Part shown: piece by piece, positions 36,737 through 49,560 of the stretch
Layout: every line of letters begins with the position of its first letter
Position numbering within the stretch: the stretch's first letter is position 1
Assembly (NCBI GenBank): GCA_013397075.1
Contig: VWZS01009593.1
Span: forward strand, 667,545-731,544
DNA length: 64,000 nt
Direction: 5' to 3'
Source: Rhabdornis inornatus
Taxonomy: Eukaryota > Chordata > Aves > Passeriformes > Rhabdornithidae
Notes under the pieces: model-generated
What the model was told of the DNA's origin: nothing
Database searches by the model: none
What the model saw: the letters and a program-made list of their open reading frames with translations, nothing else
Program-made: the position numbers and the translations under genes

Positions 36737-37292
36737 CTTATCTCAACCCTCCCCTGCAGAGATGGCCCTTAGATGGGCACATCCTCCCTTATCATGGTGA
36801 GCTATCCCAAAGGCTTCAGTAATCCCACCATGCCTTAGTACCCATGGCAATCCTTTATAACCCATTAGTCTTTTCCCCTTGGTACCACCCTTGCATTCCC
36901 CCATAAAAACCCCAGCCTCTGCCCAGTTCTCCAGGGAGCTGTCATCTGTGGCCCCCTTCACAGAGCTGCTGGATAACAAGGGAATCTCTGTGGAATTGCC
37001 ATATGCCTCTTCTGTCTCTCTGTCGCTGTGTTGGCCTGGGATAGCCTCACAAGCAGAGCCTCACTGAGCTGATCTCACTAAGATCTGATCACTTGCAGCC
37101 ACAGGCCACAGCTTGCTGAGGCTTATCCAGCAGCTAGGAGACTTGCCAGAAGATCCCCTAGAAGGCAGTCCCTTGCAGGACCCTCTCTCTGGGAAGGTTG
37201 CAGCTTTCCAGGTCGGAGCACTGGACCTCTACGGACCCACCCCCTTATCCGCCTACATACTGAAAGTCTGGTATATCATCTATTGCCTTTCA
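36659..37292 (+). mobile_element. ERV 3' LTR
   Basis: Starts with TGTGGAGGCC right behind the polypurine tract. A TATA-like CCATAAAAACC lies at 36900-36910, about 240 bases into the LTR, followed by a GC-richer R/U5 region. The right end is uncertain: TTGCCTTTCA near 37292 would give a CA end, and an AGTAAA possible polyadenylation signal follows at 37294. I found no copy of the TACTGG sequence that precedes the 5' stub, so target-site duplication is not shown. The CR1 that the element entered does not resume behind it. Confidence 0.7.
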
Positions 37293-37474
37293 AAGTAAAG
37301 TTAATCAATCAAAGAATTTTTAAAGTATCAGCCTTTCAAAACTGAAGCATATCAACAACATGAACAGGAAGAGTAATCTAGCTGACATTTATGATTACAG
37401 AGAAAAGAAATTCAGTAGAACAAACTCAGTGATGCAGATGGTAGCAGCAGCAAGAAGTCCTGTGGCTGATTGCT
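37293..37474. other. Short unclassified spacer between ERV and CR1
   Basis: Nothing recognised. The true end of the LTR may lie inside this stretch. Confidence 0.4.
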
Positions 37475-37645
37475 GGAGTACATTGGGAAGAGTGTGGCCA
37501 CAAGGTTGAGGAGGTTACACTCCCCCTCTATTCTGCCCTGGTGAGACTGCATCACAAGTACTGTTTCCAGTTTTGGGCTGTCCAGTTCAAGAAAGGAAAG
37601 GAGTTACTGGACAGAGCGTACAGAGGATCTTTTAGTACATTGTAC
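37475..37645 (+). mobile_element. CR1 LINE ORF2 fragment, sense
   Basis: Matches the CR1 region near the end of ORF2: GGAAGAGTGTGGCCACAAGG (37487-37506), CTCCCCCTCTATTCTGCCCT (37521-37540) and GGTGAGACTGCATCACAAGT. It is the region also present at 49380-49480. It is on the opposite strand to the CR1 at 35811-36087 and so is a separate insertion. Confidence 0.85.
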
Positions 37646-40484
37646 CTGTCAGTCATTGTACAAGTCAGTCAACGTTTTTAACCAAAGCTTCTATCACCTC
37701 CTCTTTAACACTGTCTTCTAAAACAACAAAGAATTCTTAATTTTTAAAGCCTATGATTTAGAAACTCAGTGGGAATAAACTATTTTGTAAATGTCTCTCT
37801 CTTTATTTCTTCACAAAGCATGTGCCTCAGGTCTCACTGTCAGACCAACATCTTCTGGTGAATTCCTAGACTGGAAGCATTCCCAAGCACAAGGATATCT
37901 GTCTATGACTGTCTCTGGTGTGAAAAGGAATTAGCAGAATCAATGCCTTGTCAAACATATGTGTGCCTCTCAGTGCTCCTCTGGAATAGCAATTTAAGGC
38001 ATCTTTGATGGAAAAAAATTATTATTTTTGGAAGGAAAAACATTCTTTCAGGATTGCCTGTTGAGATGGTAGTTATTTCTTTGGTTTCACTTTTTTTTCC
38101 CCCAGTCAACTCTATCAATTTGCATTTTTCTAAGGTGAATTTCTTTTAACTGTCCATGTTTTTAATGTGATACACTGTTTTTACTTTTGCAATTGACATT
38201 GTTGTGTCTTAATGAAATTTCTGTAGTTTTTAATTTAGCGTTCTTACAGAATCTCTTTATTTAGTATATGCGTAATACTCTTCACTAAGAATATTTTTAA
38301 GATTGTTATTACTTCTGCCTGGAGAAAGGTTACCTACCCATTAAACAGAGAGGAGTCTTATTACCTTGTGACCAGCCCCCTATAGAGTCAGGTGCACTTT
38401 CTAGTAGTAGAGTGCATTAACAATAGGTACACCTCAATTTTTATATTTCTTATTTCCTTACACAATATGTAAGTTAAAATTTCAACCGACTGTGTTGAAC
38501 CCAGTTTCTTATATGTATTTTTAATTGAAAATAATTATTTTTTTTCACTTGTGTTCAGTATATGGGTTTCAAAGATATGTATGGAAAGGATCACATGTAG
38601 ATATGGATCACTGTTGATAACAATAAATTTTCTCTTTTCTGTTAGAATGATACTGCTGTCCTGTAAATGGATTGTTAAGTTGGGTTTTATTGGCTTTTTT
38701 TTTTTTACTTTCCAGAAATGTTTTGGTGATACCATAGCCACTTCTGCTTTCCTAGAAGTTTTATTAACCACCAAAAAGAATTATGTTCTCTTAACACTTC
38801 TGAGAAACATTCCATTAATTTATGTGGTCAAGGTTGATTAGAATGCAGACACTTTAGAAACTAGGATCATGATGATGATGAAACAATATTTTTCTAAGTG
38901 AACACTAAGTCCTATGCACATCTATGAGGCTATATTAATGCTATAAATGATGACTTATCTAAGAACTGGTGACTCAAATTTTTAAGACAGACTGAATGAT
39001 TTCACTGATTTAGATTTTTATGTTTGATTTGGCTCTTCAGATATGACTAAAACAAGAAATGCTTCATTTCCCACTCCACTGCACTAGACTTTCTCCTCAC
39101 ATGAACTGTCATAGTTAAGCTAAAAAATTAAAGTAAATTGATGATCCATAGCTCATCTGCAATGATTTGGATAACATAATTGTTGAAACAGTGGTTTTAT
39201 TTTTTTGCTCCTTTCTATGAAGCTTCATTAGTAAATTTTATTTTCTAGATAGAGAAGAGAAAGACCTTTTATTTAAATGGTGACATTTCCTACTGTATCA
39301 TCATACACCTTTACCAAATTTACCCAATTTCCTTCTCCTTAATTAACATAAGTGTTTAATAAATGTCTAAAAGATCACTTCTAGCTATTAATATCAACAC
39401 TTGACAATGCTAAACACCAGCAGTTCTATTTTCATAACTTTGATAGAATGTGCCATGTCACAGTTTAATACTTTTGATGAAAGTATTTGTTAGCTGATAT
39501 CTTTTTTAGGGCAGTTATTTTCTCACTATTATCTTATAGTCTGATAGATTCTCTCCTACATCTCCATACTGCAAAACAAATAGGCAGAATTTTTGTTATA
39601 GCCTCAATGGTGTCAAAACACTTCACAATTCCTCATAACAAAAAGTTGATAATATCCCACATAAGTAACCTCCACAAAAGAAAAAAACTACGTTCTTCTC
39701 TCTGGTATTTCAGTTTACTTCTCAGCTTTTTTTTTTTTATTGTCCTACTATGCTAATAATATTTCAGGACAAATTTCCAATGATTTTTCAGAACTCACTC
39801 ACAACTCATGAGAGCTGATTTTTCAGTTTTTAGCTGATTTACAGGGTTCTGGGGTCTCTCAGGAGTAATTTAGAGAAATTAGCCTCTGTCATATCTAGCT
39901 AATTGCTTCATCAACCTTGCAAATTTATGTGAAGAAAACAAACAAAAAAGTATAAAAAGACAGAATATAAAACAAATAGCAGATAAAGAAACTAAACAAG
40001 TAATTTTTCACCTTCCAACCAGTATGTTTGTGAATGACAGGTGATATTTTTGTCATTTTTGAAGGGGAACACATTTCAGAAAAAGTAAGGAAGCATTGTT
40101 ATTTATAGTTATTTATTGAACAACGGAATTTTGATCTGAAGTTTTAATTAGTAACTGCTGCAAATACAAATAAACAGAATTTTTAATTTAAACTTGCAAA
40201 ATATAAAGCTTTCAACGCTTTTTCTTTACTGCCTTATACTCTGAATTGCTGTTTCACAGCAGTGGGTCAGAATTTCAATGTGATAGCAGGTATTTCCTCT
40301 TTAATGTGTCATCTAGTTAAAATAAAAATCACTAAGGAGCTAGACATGGAGGACTCTTGGAATGTACTAGAACTATGGAAAATGCCACCTGATTGTGCCT
40401 GCCAGCATCATGCAAAGCACACAAAGAAGTTCATTGTTCTTTATATTCAAATGTCCAGCACACAGTTGGATAAATGCATCATGT
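37646..40484. other. Unique AT-rich sequence
   Basis: No element or exon recognised. The 96- and 89-codon plus frames at 38551 and 39487 are hydrophobic, AT-driven and lack domains. Confidence 0.4.
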
Positions 40485-40605
40485 GATGGGTGGGCAGCTG
40501 GCTCATGGGTTGGGCACAATGGATTACAGTGAATGGGGTGACATTAGACTGGTGACCTGCCATTAGTGGTGTTCCACAGAGTTCCATCTTAGAGTTTCAA
40601 GATGA
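40485..40605 (+). mobile_element. CR1 LINE ORF2 fragment, sense
   Basis: GGTGGGCAGCTGGCTCATGG (40489-40508), GAATGGGGTGACATTAGACT and GGTGTTCCACAGAGTTCCAT (40568-40587) match the CR1 reverse-transcriptase stretch around the VTSGVPQGS box. Truncated on both sides. Confidence 0.8.
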
Positions 40606-41060
40606 GAATTTTCTGGATCCTGCAGAAAACATAAGGGGAAAAGTAACTGCCCTATCCGACCAGGGCCTAAGCTACTAAGACAGGAAAGGTAGAAACTGTG
40701 GAAGTTGGGGTAGTATCAGGAGCTGTATATAAGCCAAAGAAGCCGAACAAATAGTGGAATAGAAGCTGCTGGCTCACCGAGGGTTTGGTGTCTAAGGCCA
40801 AAATTAAACCAAGTATGTAAAATCAGTAAAACTGAAATAAATAGCAAAAAAGTTTAATGGAGGAGAATTGTTTATCCACGAGGAGGAAATAGGGGAAAAA
40901 ACCCTAACTATAAGGCAAAGTAAAGCCTGTGAGTGGGGCTGTTAGGAGGTCCCTGGTGAATAGCCCTGATCTGACCAGCAACACCTGGAGCAGAACAACA
41001 AACCTGTTCTGATGAGAGCACAAGTGTCTGACTTGATTTTGCAGTCAGGAGACATGGAGT
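40606..41060 (+). mobile_element. LTR-like block, family unknown
   Basis: Directly after the CR1 fragment a GC-richer block contains a TATA-like GTATATAAGCC (40726-40736) and, about 110 bases downstream, AATAAATAG (40837-40845), a polyadenylation signal. This spacing is typical of an LTR with R between the two. A possible TG start lies near 40620. I do not recognise the family and both ends are uncertain. Confidence 0.4.
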
Positions 41061-41849
41061 TTTCTACATAATATTGGTGAGGGAGCGTCACACTTCACAC
41101 TCATTTAATGAACTCATGGAGAACCATTTACACCAGCTGAAACACCCATCTTGACAGCTGTTTACTAAAACAACCCCTTTGTTTTGTGATAAAGTTATCT
41201 TCTCTGAGTTATTCTCTAAGCTTAACGCGCATATTGCCCTTGCACATCTCCACTGGGCCTTCTTCCATTATAGGGGTCACATTATGTTCCTAAGGGTTTA
41301 GTCCATCACAGCCTGTGTCATCAAACACAGGGCTGCCTGTCAAGTATCTCTGTACAGTGCCAATGACATGATTTATATAAATTGTTATAACTTTTTCTGG
41401 TTCTGAATCCTTTTTTTACCACCTATACACCCTCATATAAAGAACTTGCTCTTACTTATTTTTTTCTCCTTCAATCCCAGCACCACTATATCTATACTCA
41501 ATTTAGCATTTTTGCTATCACCACATGGATGACAGTGGTGCATAGCATTACTGGCACAGTTATCCTGGCAGTGCTGGCCTTGGGCAAACATAATCCCAAC
41601 AGGACTCAGTGCTCCTTGAAAGGATCTGTGAGGCTCAGGCTTTCCTGTTTCTGTCTTTATACGCTCTTGAGCTGCATCTCTGCTTTGTGGCACTGTCTTT
41701 AACACCTGGCTGCTTCTCAGACTGCTATTTGTCATGTCTGGTGATTTCTCTGGTACTTTATCACATCCTGCTCAGTTAATTTCAGCCCAAGGTCAGGTCA
41801 GCAGTCCAGTCTCATTCTTGCAACCCTGACAAACCCTTCAAGAGTTACA
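41061..41849. other. Unclassified sequence
   Basis: More balanced in composition than most of the window, with a 100-codon minus frame (41433-41735) that shows no domain. It may be an old repeat; no assignment. Confidence 0.35.
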
Positions 41850-42443
41850 GTGGGCTGACTCTGAATAGCAGCTAAGCACACACACAGCCACTCACTCATT
41901 TTTCCCCACTTCTGGATTGAGGAGTGAATGGGAAGATTAAACCAAGAAAACTCATTGGCTGACATTCAGACAGTTTGGTAAGCAAAAGAAAGAGAGACGC
42001 ATTCCTCCCAGCCCCCTGAAAAAAACAAAACCAAAACAAAAATGAAACATAAACAAAAACAAAACCAAAACAAAAGCAAGCAACCAAACCCACCAACTAA
42101 ACAAAACCAAAACACACAAGTGATGCAAAGGCAATAACTATCTGCCATTAGCAGATTGATAGTCAGCCTCTGTAAAGCAACTACATTGAATGATCCCTTC
42201 TTTTTTTTTTTTTTAGCTGTTTAGGATGAGATGTCCCTTCTGTGTCCCTTCCCACTCCTTCTTGCCCACTCCTGGCCTATTCGCTTGGTGCAGAGGCAGA
42301 GTGAGAAACAGAGAAAACCTTGGCATTATAATGCTCAGTAACAGTGACAAAATAGATGTGTTTGCAACACTGTTTTAGTCACAAATCCAAAACACCACAC
42401 CATACAGGCTGCTATAAAGAAAATTTGTTCCATCCCAGACACC
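41850..42443 (-). mobile_element. ERV LTR, passerine TGTCCTGGTTT family, minus orientation
   Basis: The plus strand starts near GCAGCTAAGCACACACACAG (41869-41888), the reverse complement of the family's 3' end, with TTCTGGATTGAGGAGTGAAT in the place of the GC-rich block and a degenerate TTGGCTGACATTCAGACAG (41956-41974). After an A/C-rich tract it goes on with TGTGTCCCTTCCCACTCC (42240-42257), AATGCTCAGTAACAGTGACA and CAAATCCAAAACACCACACC (42383-42402), ending at TCCCAGACACC (42434-42444), where the family's TGTCCTGGTTT start is degraded. It is a solo LTR. Confidence 0.75.
42018..42118 (+). repeat. A/C-rich low-complexity tract (CAAAA units) within the LTR
   Basis: About 100 bases made almost only of A and C in CAAAAC/ACAAAC units. 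It occupies the same place in this LTR as the TAA/CAA microsatellites in the other two copies. Confidence 0.9.
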
Positions 42444-43939
42444 ATATTTTTGTTTAAAGAGTGTTGTTTAAACATAATGAAAGCTACAGAGACCATTGAG
42501 AGCACAGGATAAATTAAAAAATTAAGTTTTGTTTCATTTTTTAGGCCTTTCTAAAATTGCTTGTAGAAAAATTAGACTTGGGAGAAAATTAAGCCTTTAG
42601 GAACTGAATGTGTTGAGACCTATGTACAATGAAGTTCAGCAATGTTATGAGGGTTTTATAAAGCTAACTTGTTCAAAGACTGTTATCTGGCTGTCAACAT
42701 AAATTATGATGTATATGTTTTCCTCTACAACTGTACAAGTGGGAATTAAATACTCTGATTCATATCACAGATTTTTAAAAAGTATTACTAATGTTTGTAA
42801 TTCCTTATTTTAAAAGAATTCTGCTTAAAACCTGATAGGCTTGCCTATATCAGTGATAGTATAGGAACAGCAAATGGACAAAAATAAAACCTCTAAATGT
42901 TCTTTAATTACTGGTATTATGTTATTTTGTAGCACCCAAACTGTTTTCAAGCTGACAACTTTTTGACATTACAGCTGCAAAGAAAAAGGAAACTGAATTC
43001 CTCTGAAGTCTGCTGCCACAGCTGCTCGTATATGGAACTTCTGTGCAATATGCCCAGGTGCACAGACCTATGTCCAGTATGGCTCAGAGGAACATCTTTC
43101 AGAAAAAGCATTTAGTTTCCTGTTTGTATAAATGACTTCTCAGAGCTCCTTTCCTCTGTAACTCACAGCCATTCTTCAGTCACAGCTTAAACCTTTTAAT
43201 ATGTTACAGTAGTGATGGTTCTCTGAATGCACACAACTGAATTGGGCATCTTACAGCACACACTTCACTGCATTAATCATAAAAAATAATATATTTCCAG
43301 GCAGTGCTTCTTTAGAAGAAGGCTATTTTGTCATGGTTTAATCACTTGTCACTAAAACCTGGACTGAAAATTGACAGTTATTCCAGTGAAACATTTCTAA
43401 GGCCTGGAGCACAGCCTTATTCTTATACGCTCTTAGAACAGTCGAATGATTTAATACACTTTTTGTAAAAAGAGAAGATTGTACTTAAAAGTCATGCTTA
43501 CTAAAATTTACTGTGGTAAATATTTAGATCTGTTCCTAAACAAGAAGAAAGTGGATTAACTAGGCTGATTAGAAAAACATAAATGATAAAGCTTCCCCTA
43601 GGGTCTGAATCTCTTGTGTGTTCAGGTTCATATCTACTGGCTTAGTGATCAACATCAACATCCTTCTTCTTGTGACAGTACTGTGGTGCCAATATGTGTG
43701 TAGGAAAATGAATTATATTCTACTCTGGTCATATAAACAACAAGACTCAACTAAATATTTATTGGTGTATTTATTGTTGATAGAATCCTTGAACAGAATT
43801 AATTTTGACTTTCAGACTCCAGTTTACAATCATCACTCAGATCTTTCAAAGGCATTAGATAGATCCATTGCTTTGCACAGGCCAAGTCTATTGCAGCTTG
43901 CACAGCCTTTCCATGTGATTTGTGGTTCACTCCATTTTA
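42444..43939. other. Unique AT-rich sequence
   Basis: No element or exon recognised. Confidence 0.4.
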
Positions 43940-44663
43940 TCATAGAATTATAGAATAATTCCTGAGTTGGAAGGGACCCACAAAGATCATTGAAGTTCAT
44001 CTTCTGGCCCTCCACAGTACTACATCAAGAATCACACCATGTGCCAGAGAGCATTGTCCAAATGCTTCTTGAGCTCTGTCAGGCTTGGTGCTGTGACAAC
44101 TTCACTGGGGAGTCTGTTCCAGTGCCCAACCACCTTCTGGCTGAAAACCTTTTTCAGAATATCTAATCTAAATCTGCCCTCACTCTGCTTCAGCGTGTTC
44201 CCTCAGCTCCAGTTACTGGTCACCACACAGAAGAGATCAGCGCCTGCCCCTTCATGAGGAAGTTGTGACTGCGATGAGTTTTCCATTCAGTCTCCTCTTC
44301 TCCAGGCTGAACAAGCCAAGTGACCTCAGCCAATCCTTGTATGGCAAACCAGAGCTAAAAAGAGATGCAGGATCAACCTGTCGGAATGCTCTTCCTAATG
44401 CAGCTCAGGATACCATTGGCCTTCTTGGCTACAAGGGCACTGCTGGCTCATGGATAGTGTGTTGTCCACCAGGACCCTGAGGTCCTTTTTCACAGTGATG
44501 GTGACCAGTGGGTCAGTCCCCAGCCTGTACTGGTGCATGGAGCTGTTGTCACCTGGTGCAGGACTCTGCACTTGCCTTTGTTGAGCTTCAAAGTGCTCCT
44601 CTCAGCCCATCTCTCCACTCTGTTGAGATCCTCCTGCATGGCAGCAGAGCACTCTGGGGAAAT
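43940..44663 (-). mobile_element. CR1 LINE 3' end, antisense, about 720 bp
   Basis: Starts with the terminal CATAGAATTATAGAATAATT (43941-43960), then GAGTTGGAAGGGACCCACAA (43964-43983), TCTGTTCCAGTGCCCAACCA (44112-44131), and on to AGGCTGAACAAGCCAAGTGA (44304-44323), CCACCAGGACCCTGAGGTCC (44466-44485) and CTCTGTTGAGATCCTCCTGC (44618-44637). It is the longest intact CR1 3' end in the window and still has both the terminal signature and the ORF2 3' part. Confidence 0.92.
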
Positions 44664-47600
44664 TGGTCACTCCTCCCATTGTTATTATATAGCCAAGACT
44701 ATAAACATGAACCCATTTAACACTTTTATTTTTCCTTTTTCCCAAAGGAATTCAATAAACTATTCATAAGACGTTTTCTGTACTTATTTTAATTGAAATT
44801 CTTGGTCTCTCTTTCAGGTCTATCATTATAAAAATAAGTAATTGTCAAATTTAACCATAAAGTTTAAAATATAGTTATACACCATAGCTAATATTTCTTT
44901 GAAATCTTACCTCCAAGAGTGACCAAGTCACACATCTACCATAGGAAAAAACAAACAAACAACCCAACCAAACACAAAAAATCATCCAACCTCAAATAAA
45001 AGAAAGAGAGGAGAGGGGAGGGGACAGGATGAATCACTCATATACCCCAAACAAGTGACTACAAAAAAAAATCTGAAATAGAGAAATTTCAATAAATATA
45101 GAAGTAATATGAATTAAGGTAGAAGGATTCTGTACTATAGGGTTTATGCCACATGTATAGAGAATTATTAATTCAGCATCTACAAACATAATAATTCTGA
45201 ATCTCATGCCATTATCTTTATTTGTGTTGAGAAGTAAAACTTCAAACTGTCTTCCCAGCCTCTTTTCTGCAACAACTAATCTGAGCAGAGCAAGGGCAGA
45301 GTTAGAACTTGCTTAATCTCTGTATCTGTAAGGAAACTGGACAAAAGGAAAAGTGGAACCATGATTTTTCCTCTCTCCTTCCCTCCAAGTCTCATGTGGT
45401 GTTCAGTGTTGCTGAGACAGCAGTTGGCATTGTTCAGCGCTGGTAACAAATTGCTAACCTCTGGGAGTAATGATAGAATAGGGAGGAAATCATGCCTTTG
45501 TGTGAGAATAATATCTTTTCTTGATGCTTCCTGAGGCAATACAGCTATATGCTTCGTTTTAAATGGAACTGCAAAGAAAGAGACAAGCTACCTCCAAAGA
45601 AATAAAATACTAGTTTTGTTCAGGCTTTTGCATTATTTTTCTCTTGGAAGAAAATAAATTTGTTAAAGACTTCCTCAATATTTGAATAGAATTGTGAAAT
45701 GCACTGTTGAGTATGCTGGAAATTTCTGAATCAATTAGACTGGCATGGATGGTAATAACACTGTCAGTAACATTACTATGATATTAAACCCTTACATGAT
45801 GACAACCTGCAAAGATAATGTTGATTATTAAGTAGATTAATCAGACTTTGCTTATGATTTGTGCATGACCAGCATGAAATTCGGGTATGCCTCCCAGTCA
45901 TAGTTGTGCTCTTTCAGCATCACAGGGGATATCTTTGCTTGTGGTTGCCCTAGGCATCTTTTGAGATCATATGATCTCATTGCATTCACCTGGATGGACT
46001 CAGTATAGTAGGAAGACTCTAGTTTTCTTCTGTTTTCCCTAGGTAGAACAGAAAGAAATCTGTGGGCAAGCAAATTTCAATGTTACCATGTATGGCTCAA
46101 AAGCTGCAAGCCATGGCAAAATGTTTGATTCAGCTTTAATTCAAAAATTCAGTTAGAGCTGACCAGTTCACTCAGCTCTAACAGATATCGTTTAAAGTAC
46201 TGATTAATACAAAAACCTAGAAGAGATATAATTTTAAGAAGAAAAATACTATATATTCATGTAGGCAAAGGATTTCCCCCCTCCTTTAGGGTGATTATGA
46301 TTTCAATTAATTCTAAGAACTCACACCAAGTACCTTGCACTTGGACTTCTCCTACAACAGCTGTTGAACTTCTCTTTCTAATGTATGACAGAGCAATGCT
46401 TTTAGTATGCAGTTACAGTAAATTGAGACATGCATTTAGCATTTTAAGCCTCTAGCAAGTCTTTCTTTCTACACAGCAGCTCACCAATTGAATATTAATA
46501 TAATGCTTGGCAATTCAGAAACACATGGTGAATTTCATTTGTCTGTAAATGCCTGTTTAACAACTATTTAATATTCAGGCAAAGAGCTTGAATTCTATAC
46601 CTGCACTTACCCTTAGAGTATGAATGACTTATTAGCAAGGTGCAGTGGCATTTTATACCTTTACTTCCATTTTTAAAGAATGTTGCAAGTTACTGCTATG
46701 AGATTTTCCACCATTTATAATCAGACTTACATTTCAAAATGGTAAAACAGCGTGTAGCTCCTACATTTATATGATACTCCTATTGAAACCTAAAACATAT
46801 TACAGAGAGATAAAATATTTTCAGTTCTTGCTTTGCACTGGGATTACTGATGGTTTTTCAGTGTTTCTGCATGCAGTTTTTGCATTTACCTTTCCTTGAA
46901 TCAAAATTCATATCTTGTAAATATACCAAATTCAGAGATAGATTCTACCAACAATTAAACAGGTCTCGAATGCTGAGCCAGAGTCACAAGTCTGTGCTTT
47001 TATATTCTTCTCTTTTGCCCATTCTTACCCCTTTTTCTCTCTTGCCCAGTCTTGTCCTTTGTTTTTTTCCCTTCCTTAAAATTCAAAATAAAATTAGGCG
47101 ATGATATTTTCACTGGTCCAAATTAGAGCAGTCAGAGGGTTATCTGGAATTACATTTTTTAAAAATTTCTTCTCCTTCATTTAAATAGTTACTCTCAATA
47201 ATTTTTGCTAATTTGCATTTTAACCAAAGGCAATGACTCTAGAACTTTATGAATGTAGTGAATATAGTCCACGATCACCACCTCTTACAGAGTATCTTCA
47301 CGTCAAAAGGAAATTCTTTTCCTTCTTCTGAAGTTGCACATCTTTCTTCTTCCTGTTCTCCTTGGCTTTTATTGCATCCTTTTTCTTTCTTACCTCATGT
47401 TGTCTAACATGTAGCTGAATCACATACTCATCTTTATTAAAAGAAATAATAAATAAGAGAAACATCATAGCAGTTCCTTTGCTTTGATTATTTCTGTTGT
47501 ATAAATCACCCTCTATATTTCTGTCCATTTGCAGTCCATAAAGGTGAAAAACAGAAGTAATTAAATATTTTTCACACTGTGTTTGTATGCCTTGTTGTAC

Positions 47601-49119
47601 TTTCCATCATCAGATGCCCACAGGCAGTTTGGTGATGAGGTTTAGGAGGAGAGTACCACATCAAATTTGCTGTGCTACATCTGGATTAGAGTGATTTTAC
47701 CACAAACCATCACTAAATGGCTAGTCAATCAGACAGTGGTACCTTTAGGTATAGATGTGGAAGATTAAAGACAAACCTATAGGTTTATGCAATATTTTAA
47801 CACTGAACATAACTTGTTTGTGCCACTTCCAGTTAGCTTTAAAATGCATGTGTGGTATTGGCAGAATTATTGGAGAAAAGACTTTATTACATTAATTATT
47901 TATCATACTCTCTGCTATTTGTTTTTCATGAAAACTGTATGCCATTGTATGCCTTTTTGGCATAATTTGAGTTTGCTCTTTGGTGCAAAACATTGAAGTG
48001 AAGTGGAAAATACTTACTTTTTAAAAGGGAAAAATTATATCATATTATGTATCATGTTTTATATTTATTGCAAATATTCAAAATTTGAGTATATTTTTAC
48101 AAGGAACAAGTCCATATGCACACATTTCCTTTTACAAAGACCTTTGCTTTATATGTTTGAAAGATATGAGAAACCTGCCTTTCATTTTAAAACTTTCTGA
48201 TGAATGCTCTTCCTTGAGAGATGTAGTCCATCTCTTTTCTGAAATGTGCATTACATTTTGATAAAGTTTTTAATAAGCTTCTCCTGAAGCTTCCATTTAG
48301 ATGAATGACATTTAGAGTATAGAATAAGAAAAAGAGAAAAAGAAAAAGATAGGACTGAATGTAGGTTTACCACTTTAGTTACATATTATGACAAAAGAAA
48401 TGCTTTGATTATGATTTTAGAATTCTAAAAAATCTCCCTCATGACAAAAATTGAACTGAAATCTACTTTCTCTTTAACCTATTTCAGTTCAAAGTGAAAT
48501 TCCAAGCGGTAAGTTGTTCTTTCTCTCAGGTTATTGTGCAAAGACAAGCCTATTTTTCTCTCAGAAATAACCATGACATAAGCAACCTTAAAATAATTCA
48601 AAAAGTAGTAGACAGAAGCTACCTGGTACCCAGTAAGTGAACTGGATAATTTATCATTTCTAATACCGATGTACAACTCATGAAAAATACAGTCTAAGGA
48701 AACTCTCTGTATCTTCTTCTTTAAGTAGCTAAAAAGTATTATAGGTAAAACAATGCTTGTGTGAGAATATACTAGCATAGCCTTGTTCTAATGCCCATAT
48801 TTGGCAAGATTTTTAGTAATGTTATAGATGCAGAAAACTGCAACATCGAGTATTTGATTGTGGAAATAATTTCTAACACAAATATAAGAAATCAATCCAT
48901 TTATTTTATTGAACAGAAATTTATTCAGTAGCTTAATAGATAAGTAGCAAGGAAATACCTTATTGAAATTGTCAGTTTAATCAAGTGAAAGAGCCCCAGG
49001 TTAAAACTGGAAAAATGAAAAATAGATTTACAGATATATTTTTAACCCTGGTAATAGTTAACATCTGGACTGGTAAAGGTGGTGAAGAAGAGTGAATGAG
49101 TCTGTGTGGAATGGACAAC
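44664..49119. other. Unique AT-rich sequence; low-complexity tract at 44945-45027
   Basis: No gene or mobile element recognised. 44945-45000 is AC-rich, running into GAGAGGGGAGGGGAC. Bases 46480-46720 are balanced and repeat-free and resemble conserved noncoding DNA in texture. Confidence 0.4.
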
Positions 49120-49560
49120 TTGTTCCAACACACAGTGCATCTATGTGTCCCTTTAGTGTATGGGATCAATTGGCTCAGGTCAACAGGATGGGGTTCCACA
49201 AAGCAGAGTGCTGGGTCCTGCACTTGAGTCACAACACCACCACGAAGAGCTGCAGGCTGGGGGGAGAGTAGCTGGAAAGCTTCTCAGCAGAAAAGGGCCT
49301 GGAGTGCTGGTTGACAGCAGCTGAACATGAGCCAGCAGTGGGCCCAGGTGGCCAAGAAAGCCAATGGTGTCCTGGCCTGTACCAGAAACAGTGTGGCCAG
49401 CAGGACCAGGGCTGTGATTGCTCCCCCTTTCTTGTCACTGGTGAGGCCACACCTTGAGTACTGTGTCCACTTTTGGGACTCTCACTTCAAAAAAGACATT
49501 GAAGTGCTGGAGCATGTCCAGAGAAGGGCAATGAACATGGTGAATGGTCTAGAAGATAAA
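49120..49560 (+). mobile_element. CR1 LINE, sense, left half of a copy split by an LTR
   Basis: Codes for a broken end of the CR1 ORF2 reverse transcriptase. The frame 49327-49659 starts with MSQQWAQVAKKANGV, then goes through LVRPHLEYCVHFW and VLEHVQRRAM. The nucleotide match ends at GGTCTAGAAGATAAA (49546-49560), where CR1 would continue with an AAGTCCTATGAGG stretch. That stretch appears at 50416. So this and 50413-50815 are the two halves of one element. Confidence 0.88.

Noticed and set aside
37601..37610. TACTGG as the right target-site duplication of the ERV at 36088
   Set aside because: The hexamer here is part of the CR1 consensus of another copy and lies over 300 bases beyond any plausible LTR end.
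41896..42148. Phe/Leu/Val-rich minus frames that look like membrane proteins
   Set aside because: They translate the A/C-rich tract of an LTR; the hydrophobic runs come from TTTTG-type repeats.
43331..43375. TGTCATGGTTTAATC as the start of an LTR
   Set aside because: Only about 15 bases resemble an LTR start; no TATA box, end or further match follows.
44533..44769. Plus frames as possible exons
   Set aside because: Antisense CR1 up to 44663, then AT-rich DNA without splice context.
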